Below, in pieces: positions 1 to 6,153 of a stretch of 9,595 nucleotides of DNA; position 1 is the stretch's first letter, and the number at the start of each line of letters is the position of its first letter. The DNA comes from Chloroflexota bacterium (GTDB lineage Bacteria > Chloroflexota > Anaerolineae > Anaerolineales > Villigracilaceae): NCBI GenBank assembly GCA_026389975.1, contig JAPLGV010000059.1:1-9595 (forward strand), given 5' to 3'. Under the pieces are notes generated by a model. That model was given only the letters and a program-made list of their open reading frames with translations. It was not told where the DNA came from and ran no database searches. The position numbers and the translations under genes were made by a program.

Positions 1-131
1 ACTGCAAAAAGGTCTTTAACACGAAGGACACGACGTACACAAAGGATAAGTGATGAAGGCTTTTCCTTCGTGCCCACCTGCCCCCGGTATTTGGGAGTTC
101 GTGACCTTTGTGTTTAGATGGTTTTTGCAGT
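1..131. repeat. Imperfect inverted-repeat (MITE/REP-like) intergenic element
   Basis: The outer arms 1-33 and 99-131 are reverse complements at about 25 of 33 positions, including a perfect 10-bp end (ACTGCAAAAA at 1-10, TTTTTGCAGT at 122-131). Inside are three tandem 9-mers, ACACGAAGG, ACACGACGT and ACACAAAGG (19-45). CACGAAGG (20-27) matches CCTTCGTG (65-72), CACAAAGG (38-45) matches CCTTTGTG (105-112), and a small local hairpin GAAGG-CTTTT-CCTTC lies at 55-69. The element has no coding content. Its architecture resembles short non-autonomous intergenic repeats that are dispersed in many environmental bacterial genomes; that comparison is from memory, not a search. It begins at base 1, so it may continue outside the window. 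It could also be transcribed as a structured end of an upstream transcript. Confidence 0.6.
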
Positions 132-189
132 AGAGTCATAAATCTATGAACTTTCCTCTATTGAAGGGATCGAATCTAACGGGATTTTT

Positions 190-297
190 GTTCGGATATT
201 TACGTGGTAGTCACGGTTCCAGCACGGGACGCAGTACCCTGTGGGTTCAAATATTTACGTGGTAGTCCCGGTTCCAGCATGGGACGCAGTACTCTGT
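190..297. repeat. Two 53-bp direct repeats (55-bp period) in the operon leader
   Basis: Copy 1 (190-242) and copy 2 (245-297) differ at about 5 of 53 positions and are separated by 2 bases. Each holds the core ATATTTACGTGGTAGTC followed by GGTTCCAGCA and GGGACGCAGTAC. In copy 2 the core contains a perfect 5-bp stem, GTCCC (265-269) with GGGAC (281-285); in copy 1 this stem is broken by one substitution. The second copy ends 22 bases before the first gene's start codon. The position suggests duplicated operator sites or a repeated leader-RNA element, which is inference. I recognise no known riboswitch, and the 132-189 stretch just upstream shows no convincing -35/-10 pair. Confidence 0.7.
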
Positions 298-314
298 AAG
301 ACAGAAATAGGAGG
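293..314 (+). promoter_or_regulatory. Small hairpin followed by the strong ribosome binding site of hbd
   Basis: TCTGT (293-297) and ACAGA (301-305) form a perfect 5-bp stem with an AAG loop. Four bases later AGGAGG (309-314) is a near-ideal Shine-Dalgarno, five bases from the ATG at 320. The hairpin is too small and lacks a U-tract, so it is not a terminator. It could modulate ribosome access or be incidental. Confidence 0.5.
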
Positions 315-319
315 AAGGC

Positions 320-1165
320 ATGGTCAAAATCGTTGGTGTTTTGGGTGCCGGGCAGATGGGGAACGGAATCGCGCATGCCTTTGCCCAGTACGGTTATCAA
401 GTGCTGTTATATGACATTTCCGCGGTACAACTGGAAAAGGCGCTGAAAACCATCCAGCAAAATCTGGAGCGACAGGCAAAAAAAGGTGTCATCGACCCGG
501 GCAGCATTCAACCAATAATGGACCGAATTGCCTTAGCCAAGGCGATAGGCGACTTTTCGGCTTGTGATCTTGTGATCGAGGCTGTCAATGAGAACGAAAC
601 CTTGAAATTCGACCTGTTCCGCCAGCTTGACGAAACCGCGAATAAGGACGCGATCCTCGCCTCGAATACCTCATCCATTTCGATTACCAAGATTGCCGCC
701 GTCACCAAACGGCCCGACAAGGTAATTGGCATGCATTTCATGAATCCCGTGCCGATCATGCAGTTGGTGGAGGTGATCAGGGGGCTGGCGACAAGTGATG
801 AAACCTTCCAGGCAATCGCCAGCCTGGTGGAGAAACTGGGGAAGGTGATGGCAGTTTCCCAGGATTATCCGGGTTTTATCGTCAACCGGATTCTGATGCC
901 CATGATTAACGAGGCCATTTTCGCTCTCTATGAAGGAATCGCCACAGCCGAAGATATTGACAAGGGGATGAAACTCGGCACCAACCATCCGATGGGGCCG
1001 CTGGCGCTGGCAGACCTGATCGGTCTCGATACTGTGCTGGCTATCATCACCGTACTCTACGAGGGCTTCAAGGATCCCAAGTTCCGGCCCTGCCCATTGT
1101 TGGTCAAGATGGTGAACGCCGGTTATCTGGGCAAAAAATCTGGACGTGGGTTTTACACGTACTAA
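320..1165 (+). CDS. hbd: 3-hydroxybutyryl-CoA dehydrogenase
   Basis: A cytoplasmic enzyme that oxidises (S)-3-hydroxybutyryl-CoA to acetoacetyl-CoA with NAD(P)+ (reversible), the third step of C4 beta-oxidation. The 281-residue protein matches the usual length of clostridial-type Hbd (about 282). The N-terminal Rossmann fold shows G9-x-G11-x-x-G14 and an acidic Asp32 at the end of the second strand, which favours NAD+. The catalytic set of the family is present: Ser118 (in NTSS), His139 (in MHFMNP) with Glu151, and Asn189 (in FIVNR). The C-terminal helical domain ends in a typical SGRGFYTY tail. The ATG at 320 follows AGGAGG at a 5-base spacing and puts the Rossmann glycines at the right distance. 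It is the first gene of the operon. The fold, catalytic residues and context agree; strict substrate length is inferred from the neighbours. Confidence 0.95.
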   Translation: MVKIVGVLGAGQMGNGIAHAFAQYGYQVLLYDISAVQLEKALKTIQQNLERQAKKGVIDPGSIQPIMDRIALAKAIGDFSACDLVIEAVNENETLKFDLFRQLDETANKDAILASNTSSISITKIAAVTKRPDKVIGMHFMNPVPIMQLVEVIRGLATSDETFQAIASLVEKLGKVMAVSQDYPGFIVNRILMPMINEAIFALYEGIATAEDIDKGMKLGTNHPMGPLALADLIGLDTVLAIITVLYEGFKDPKFRPCPLLVKMVNAGYLGKKSGRGFYTY

Positions 1166-1180
1166 CCTGGAAAAGGACCA

Positions 1181-1300
1181 ATGGCAAAGAGCAAAAAAAT
1201 TATCCTTCTGCTTTTTACCGTTTCCCAGCCGCTTCAGGTAATAACCAAGGTTCCAGAGAGGAGACAGTCGTGGAAACAAAGTGCATTCTGGTCGAAGTAA
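1181..1300 (+). CDS. Possible 39-codon small ORF between hbd and the crotonase gene
   Basis: An ATG at 1181 opens 39 codons in the 104-bp gap after hbd and stops at 1298-1300, overlapping the first 31 bases of the crotonase gene in another frame. The predicted peptide starts with a basic stretch (MAKSKK) followed by hydrophobic residues (IILLLF), then becomes polar. An AAGGA lies only three bases upstream, closer than normal. I recognise no family. It may be a translational-coupling leader, a remnant, or chance. The base pattern alone does not make it a gene. Confidence 0.18.
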   Translation: MAKSKKIILLLFTVSQPLQVITKVPERRQSWKQSAFWSK

Positions 1301-2052
1301 CCGAAGGTATCGGAGTGTTGAAAATCAACCGTCCAGAGAGCCTGAACGCCCTGAACGGTGAGGTGCTGGAGGAGATGGAAAGCGCCCTGGTTGGTTTGGA
1401 GCGCGATACGGCAGTGAAAGTGGTGGTGGTGACAGGCGCCGGAAACAAGGCTTTTGTGGCCGGGGGGGACATTAAAGAAATGCTCGCTATGGATCCTCTT
1501 GCCGGGCAGGCATTCGGCCGCAAAGGGCAGCGGGTGATGCTTCTTATCGGAAAGATGAAAAAAACGGTCATTGCAGCGGTCAATGGCTATGCCCTGGGCG
1601 GCGGGCTGGAACTGGCCCTGGCCTGTGACTTTATCTACGCCTCGGATAAAGCCAAACTCGGCTTGCCGGAGGTGACCCTGGGGGTGATACCCGGTTTTGG
1701 AGGCACCCAGAACCTGGCGCGGCTGATCGGCCCCAATAAGGCCAAAGAACTGATTTTCAGCGGCAAAATCCTGTCTGCGCAGCAGGCCAAGGAATGGGGG
1801 ATTGTCAACGAGGTCTTTACGGCGGAGGAACTATCGGCCAGGGTGATGGAGATTGCCCAGTTGATTGCGCACAATGGGATGATCGCAGTGGCAACCGCCA
1901 AGGATGCCATTGTCAATGGCCTGAACATGAACAAGGAGGATGGCCTCCGTTACGAGAGTTCCCTGTTCAGCATGTTGTTTGCTACAGAAGACCAGAAAGA
2001 GGGGATGCAGGCGTTCATTGCGAAACGGAAACCAGAGTTCAAAAACAAGTAA
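1270..2052 (+). CDS. crt: Enoyl-CoA hydratase / 3-hydroxybutyryl-CoA dehydratase (crotonase)
   Basis: It hydrates crotonyl-CoA to 3-hydroxybutyryl-CoA in the cytoplasm and is a member of the crotonase superfamily; 260 residues is standard for the short bacterial type. Visible family features are the N-terminal NRPESLNAL segment (20-28), the first oxyanion-hole region AFVAGGDIKEM (61-71), and the second at GYALGGGLELA (106-116). Both catalytic glutamates are present: Glu114 in GGGLE and Glu134 in GLPE, exactly 20 residues apart as in rat mitochondrial hydratase (Glu144/Glu164). This supports a true hydratase rather than an isomerase or a degenerate member. The start is a GTG at 1270, supported by AGGAG at 1259-1263 with a six-base spacing. 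It sits between hbd and the acyl-CoA dehydrogenase and so connects their reactions. The exact chain-length preference is not readable. Confidence 0.93.
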   Translation: METKCILVEVTEGIGVLKINRPESLNALNGEVLEEMESALVGLERDTAVKVVVVTGAGNKAFVAGGDIKEMLAMDPLAGQAFGRKGQRVMLLIGKMKKTVIAAVNGYALGGGLELALACDFIYASDKAKLGLPEVTLGVIPGFGGTQNLARLIGPNKAKELIFSGKILSAQQAKEWGIVNEVFTAEELSARVMEIAQLIAHNGMIAVATAKDAIVNGLNMNKEDGLRYESSLFSMLFATEDQKEGMQAFIAKRKPEFKNK

Positions 2053-2064
2053 GGAGAGATCAGC

Positions 2065-3204
2065 ATGGATTTTGAGTTGAGCCAGGACCATAAAGTATTG
2101 CAGAGCAGTGTGCGTGATTTCGTTGAAAAGGAAATCAAGCCGATTGCCATACAGATTGATGAGGCGCACCATATCCCGGAGCAACTGGTGCTGAAGATGC
2201 GAGAAATGGGATTGCTGGGGAGTTACCTGCCGGAAGCTTACGGCGGCGCAGGGCTGGACATCCTTTCCTATGCCATCGTGGTGGAGGAGGTATCCAAGGC
2301 ATGCGGTTCGAGCGGCGTCCTGATTTCCGCGCACACCTCCCTGGCATGTGATCCCATCTATCAGTTTGGCACCGAAGAGCAGAAGAAAAAGCATCTCCCC
2401 CCTCTGGTCACCGGCGAGAAAATCGGTTCTTTCCTGCTCACAGAACCGGAGGCGGGCAGCGACGTGGCGGGATTGGCCACCACTTATCAGAAAGATGGCG
2501 AAAATTACGTCATTAATGGCAACAAGATATTCGTCACCAATGGCGGCTATCGGGGAACCGGGATACTCTTCGCCTCAATGGACAGGAGTCTGAAACACAA
2601 GGGAATCTCCGCCTTCATCGTTGATCTGGAATCAGAAGGCGTGGAGCTTTTGAGAAATGAAAATAAACTGGGGATCCGGGGAAGTTACACGACCGCTTTC
2701 GCTCTCGACAACCTGCGGGTGCCCACAGAAAACCTGCTGGGGAGCGAAGGGCAGGGATTCAAGATCGCCATGGAGACCCTGAACGGAGGCCGCATCGGTA
2801 TCGGCGCTCAGGCGCTGGGAATAGCAGAGGGAGCCTTCGAACGGGCATTGGCCTATTCCAAGGAACGGAAGCAGTTTGGTCACCCCATCAGCGAGTTACA
2901 AGCCATCCAGTTCAAGTTGGCGGATATGTATACTCGTATCGAGACCAGCAAGCTCATAGTATACCGATCCGCCTGGCTCAAGGAGAACAAGAAGCCTTAT
3001 GCCGCAGAGTCGGCGATGTGTAAACTGCACGCCTCGGAAACCGCCACATATGTCACGAATGAAGCCATCCAGATCCATGGCGGTTACGGCTATGTTACCG
3101 AGTATGAGGTGGAGCGGATGTATCGCGATGCAAAAATCACCGAGATCTACGAAGGGACAAGCGAAGTGCAGCGGCTGATCATCTCAAGGGCACTGTTGTC
3201 TTGA
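2065..3204 (+). CDS. Short-chain acyl-CoA dehydrogenase (butyryl-CoA dehydrogenase-like)
   Basis: An FAD flavoenzyme that introduces the alpha,beta double bond into an acyl-CoA and passes electrons to ETF. Its 379 residues are the usual length for bacterial butyryl-CoA dehydrogenases. The N-terminal helical domain is followed by the flavin/substrate signature LLTEPEAGSD (124-133), FVTNGG (156-161), LGIRGS (202-207), the ERKQFG segment (267-272), and the C-terminal IHGGYGY (337-343). The catalytic base is Glu363 in YEGTSE, the position used by short- and medium-chain enzymes rather than by isovaleryl-CoA dehydrogenases. The ATG at 2065 has AAGGAG at 2051-2056, overlapping the crotonase stop codon, so the two genes are tightly linked. 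The electron acceptor pair etfBA is encoded downstream. The substrate is probably butyryl-CoA from context; isobutyryl-CoA or other short acyl-CoAs cannot be excluded. Confidence 0.93.
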   Translation: MDFELSQDHKVLQSSVRDFVEKEIKPIAIQIDEAHHIPEQLVLKMREMGLLGSYLPEAYGGAGLDILSYAIVVEEVSKACGSSGVLISAHTSLACDPIYQFGTEEQKKKHLPPLVTGEKIGSFLLTEPEAGSDVAGLATTYQKDGENYVINGNKIFVTNGGYRGTGILFASMDRSLKHKGISAFIVDLESEGVELLRNENKLGIRGSYTTAFALDNLRVPTENLLGSEGQGFKIAMETLNGGRIGIGAQALGIAEGAFERALAYSKERKQFGHPISELQAIQFKLADMYTRIETSKLIVYRSAWLKENKKPYAAESAMCKLHASETATYVTNEAIQIHGGYGYVTEYEVERMYRDAKITEIYEGTSEVQRLIISRALLS

Positions 3205-3277
3205 TCCGCACATACCAGTGAAACCTGGAATATCTGGTGAGAATTTGTTGAGCAACCTGACGGAGTAAAAAATAGGT

Positions 3278-5263
3278 ATGAATTTCACAAGGGAAATATA
3301 CTGGAACGTCGGGCATGGTGTTGTGCTGCCCATGTATCTGTTCGCTGCGCTCACCCTGGCGATTTTGATTTACGGTTTTGTCAAGAGAATTCGGGTTTAC
3401 CGGCAGGGAAAGCCATTGCAGCGTCTGGATCATCTTCCCGCGCGCATAGTGCGGCTCGTGAAAAGGGGGCTTGGCCAGCTCAGAGTAATGCTCGTCAAAG
3501 CGCCGGGAATTACCCACGCCCTCCTGTTCTGGGGAATGCTTCTACTCTTTATCGGTACCCTGCTCGTCATGGCCCAGGCTGATTTTACCGATCCTGTGTT
3601 TAACCTCGATTTCCTCAAAGGTACCTTTTACCTGCTTTTTTCGCTGACCCTCGACATTGCCGGTGCTGTAGTTATCGTCATGCTATGCGGCTTCATCGTG
3701 CGGCGGTATTTTTACAAGCCCAAGGGACTTGTCACTACCAAAGACGATTACCTCATCCAGGGTCTTCTGATCGCCATCCTGCTGACCGCCTATCTGGTCG
3801 AAGGCGCACGGATGGCCGTCACCGAAATCAACAGCAACCCAACCCTGGCTCTCTTTTCTCCCGTTGGCCTACTTGTCGCCCGTCTTTTAACTGGACTGAG
3901 CGAAAGCACCCTGCGGGAGATACACAGGCTGGGCTGGTGGACCCATTTCTTCCTGGCGATGAGCATCATCGTGGCCATCCCTTTCACCAAGTTTCGCCAT
4001 CTCTTTACTACCCCCATTAACTATCTCTTTGCGGACCTGAGAGAGAAAGGCAGCATCGAGACCATCAACCTCGAGGCAGCGGATGCTGACCATTTCGGCG
4101 CGGCGGTGGTAGCTGACCTTAGCTGGAAGGATATCTTCGACGCGGACGCCTGTACCAGTTGTAAACGGTGTCAGGACCGGTGTCCGGCCTGGATCACCGA
4201 CAAGCCCCTGTCGCCGATGAAAGTGGTGCAGCAGATCGGGGAAGTTGCCTTTAACCGTCCCCAGGCCAATCTGATCGAGACCGTAACTGCGGATGTCCTC
4301 TGGGCTTGTACCACCTGCTTTGCCTGCCAGGAAATCTGCCCGGCCGATATCGAGCATGTCAACAAGATATTGGAAATGAGAAGGCATCTGGTTCTGATGC
4401 AGGGAGAGTTCCCGGGCGGGGAAGTGATGACGGCCGTCAACAACACTGAGGTCAACGGCAATCCCTTCGGTTTGGCCTATGCCAGTCGGGGCGACTGGGC
4501 CGATGGTCTGGATGTGCAGCGGATGGCTGATGGCAGCGCGGTGGATATTCTCTACTTTGCTGGTTGCTACGCCTCCTTCGACAAGAGAAATCAGGAAGTA
4601 GCCCGAAACTTTATCAAGATCTGCAACGCCGCCGGGATAAAAGTTGGGATCCTTGGCAAAGAGGAAAAATGCTGCGGTGAACCTGTGCGAAAATTGGGGA
4701 ACGAATATCTCTACCAACTTATGGCGACCGAGAACATCAAGAAGATCAAAACGTACGGTGTAACCCGGATCGTTACCACCTGCCCGCATTGCTTCAACAC
4801 ACTGGGGCGGGATTATCGGGATTTGGGATTGGATGTGGAAGTCGAACACTATACTACATTCCTCGACCGGCTCATTAGCCAGGGAGCTCTTCATCTCAAA
4901 CCGCAATCGTTCGACTGCACCTATCACGACTCCTGCTACCTGGGAAGATACAAGGATATTGTGCGGGAGCCGCGCAATGTCCTGCGTGCGGCTGGGGGGA
5001 GCATTAATGAAATGAAAAAAACGGGGCACGATAGTTTTTGCTGTGGCGGCGGCGGTGGCCGGGTTCTGGCCGAGGAAAAGCTGGGGCGGCGCATAAATGT
5101 GGAGCGAGTGAAGATGGCCCAGGCTACCGGCGCTCCGCTCCTGGTTTCCAACTGCCCCTTCTGCCTCACCATGTTCGAGGACGGTATCAAGACAGGAGGC
5201 ATCGAAGGGAAACTCCAAGTCCGTGACCTGACGGAAATTATTGTTGAAAGGATATCACAATAA
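3278..5263 (+). CDS. Membrane Fe-S/heme oxidoreductase, ETF:(methyl)menaquinone oxidoreductase (EMO) type
   Basis: A 661-residue membrane protein that fuses a NarI-like heme-b domain to an HdrD-like Fe-S domain (the DUF224 family). Hydrophobic segments lie at roughly 17-36, 80-100, 115-142, 157-175 and 220-238; candidate heme histidines include His80, His216, His223 and His241. A ferredoxin-like part has two CxxCxxCxxxCP clusters: Cys292/295/298/302 and Cys344/347/350/354. Two CCG-type cysteine-rich domains follow, with Cys430, Cys465-466, Cys502 and Cys505, and then Cys553, Cys588-589, Cys626 and Cys629, the ligand pattern of noncubane clusters in heterodisulfide reductase. Homologues in syntrophic and related anaerobes carry electrons from reduced ETF to menaquinone; placement between an acyl-CoA dehydrogenase and etfBA fits this. 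The start at 3278 keeps the conserved REIYWNVGHG segment, but its ribosome site is weak (CGGAG about 12 bases upstream). The 73-bp gap before it has no clear terminator. Confidence 0.9.
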   Translation: MNFTREIYWNVGHGVVLPMYLFAALTLAILIYGFVKRIRVYRQGKPLQRLDHLPARIVRLVKRGLGQLRVMLVKAPGITHALLFWGMLLLFIGTLLVMAQADFTDPVFNLDFLKGTFYLLFSLTLDIAGAVVIVMLCGFIVRRYFYKPKGLVTTKDDYLIQGLLIAILLTAYLVEGARMAVTEINSNPTLALFSPVGLLVARLLTGLSESTLREIHRLGWWTHFFLAMSIIVAIPFTKFRHLFTTPINYLFADLREKGSIETINLEAADADHFGAAVVADLSWKDIFDADACTSCKRCQDRCPAWITDKPLSPMKVVQQIGEVAFNRPQANLIETVTADVLWACTTCFACQEICPADIEHVNKILEMRRHLVLMQGEFPGGEVMTAVNNTEVNGNPFGLAYASRGDWADGLDVQRMADGSAVDILYFAGCYASFDKRNQEVARNFIKICNAAGIKVGILGKEEKCCGEPVRKLGNEYLYQLMATENIKKIKTYGVTRIVTTCPHCFNTLGRDYRDLGLDVEVEHYTTFLDRLISQGALHLKPQSFDCTYHDSCYLGRYKDIVREPRNVLRAAGGSINEMKKTGHDSFCCGGGGGRVLAEEKLGRRINVERVKMAQATGAPLLVSNCPFCLTMFEDGIKTGGIEGKLQVRDLTEIIVERISQ

Positions 5264-5265
5264 CG

Positions 5266-6153
5266 ATGCAACTTTACAGTGTGCTCAGTAATGCTTACAA
5301 GTTAGACGGCGGTGCGATGTTTGGGAACGCGGCCAAGGCGGTATGGGAGCGCTGGATACCAGCGGATGAACAGAACCGCCTGTGCCTGACCACGCGTGCA
5401 TTATTGGTTATCACACAAAAAGAAACAATCCTTTTTGAAACCGGCATCGGGGCGTACATGGAACCCAAATATCGGGACCGGTATGGCGTGAATGAACCCG
5501 AGCATATGCTCTTAAAGTCATTGGCTCAAAAAGGGATTTCCCCGGCGGATGTCACTCGGATCTTCATCTCGCATCTCCACTTTGACCACGCCGGTGGGCT
5601 GCTCAGCGCCTGGCAGGAAGGCAAGGAACCGGAACTGCTTTTTTCCAACGCTAAATATTATGTGGGTGAAGAGGCGTGGGAACGCGCTACCCATCCACAC
5701 CCGCGCGACAAAGCCTCTTTCATTCCCCTGCTCAACCAACAACTGGCGCAGAGTCACCGCCTCGTAATGCTCAAGAAAAACGATGTGTTGTCCTTCGATG
5801 AACTCGAACTTCATTTTTTCCAAAGCGATGGCCATACCCCGGGTCTTTTGTGTGCTGATCTTCGTTACGACCGGGATCGCCTAATCTACGCATCGGACCT
5901 CATTCCCGGAAGATTCTGGGTCCATCTGCCCATCAGCATGGGTTATGATCGCTTCCCTGAATTACTTATTGATGAGAAGAACGCTCTCCTGACTTCACTG
6001 GCTAAAGAAAACGCCTGGATCTTCTACGTACACGACCCGGATTTTGCTGTTTCTAAAGTGCAGTATGACAACGAGCATAAAACCTTCGTAGCCGTTGACG
6101 CCCTGAAAGACTTGGCTATCGGCTCGCGCGAGATTCCAATAATGGAGAAATGA
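5266..6153 (+). CDS. MBL-fold metallo-hydrolase, function unknown
   Basis: A 295-residue metallo-beta-lactamase-fold protein with a full dinuclear metal site: His103-x-His105-x-Asp107-His108 (HLHFDH), His190 in GHTPG, Asp211 in ASDLIPG, and His256 in YVHDPD. It has no signal peptide or membrane segment and is presumably cytoplasmic. The layout resembles glyoxalase II and N-acyl-homoserine-lactonase-like hydrolases, which cleave thioesters or lactones; the substrate here cannot be read. It starts two bases after the oxidoreductase stop, with only AAAGGA at a long 13-base spacing, so translational coupling is likely. Its own final codons hold the GGAG ribosome site of the mutase gene, which starts immediately after its stop. 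This tight linkage suggests a job in the same pathway, perhaps a thioesterase or clearance of a dead-end product. Its arginine codons favour CGC, as in the mutase gene and unlike the genes before it. Confidence 0.85.
   Translation: MQLYSVLSNAYKLDGGAMFGNAAKAVWERWIPADEQNRLCLTTRALLVITQKETILFETGIGAYMEPKYRDRYGVNEPEHMLLKSLAQKGISPADVTRIFISHLHFDHAGGLLSAWQEGKEPELLFSNAKYYVGEEAWERATHPHPRDKASFIPLLNQQLAQSHRLVMLKKNDVLSFDELELHFFQSDGHTPGLLCADLRYDRDRLIYASDLIPGRFWVHLPISMGYDRFPELLIDEKNALLTSLAKENAWIFYVHDPDFAVSKVQYDNEHKTFVAVDALKDLAIGSREIPIMEK

Noticed and set aside
132..189. Sigma-70 promoter such as TTGAAG at 161-166
   Set aside because: No acceptable -10 hexamer lies 15-19 bases downstream of it or of the other TTG-type hexamers.
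190..297. CRISPR array or tRNA-like structure in the two repeats
   Set aside because: There are only two copies with a 2-base gap and no spacers; the GGTTCAAAT stretch resembles a T-loop but no acceptor or anticodon stem can be formed around it.
671..1279. 202-codon minus-strand frame crossing the hbd to crotonase gap
   Set aside because: It mostly overlaps hbd antisense, has no recognisable domain, and every other gene is on the plus strand.
3214..3238. ACCAG...CTGGT inverted repeat after the acyl-CoA dehydrogenase gene as a terminator
   Set aside because: The stem is 5 bp with a 15-base loop and no U-tract, and transcription should continue into the oxidoreductase gene.
3887..5218. 443-codon open frame on the minus strand
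   Set aside because: It lies wholly antisense to the well-supported Fe-S oxidoreductase gene and its translation shows no family motif; it is a shadow of codon bias.
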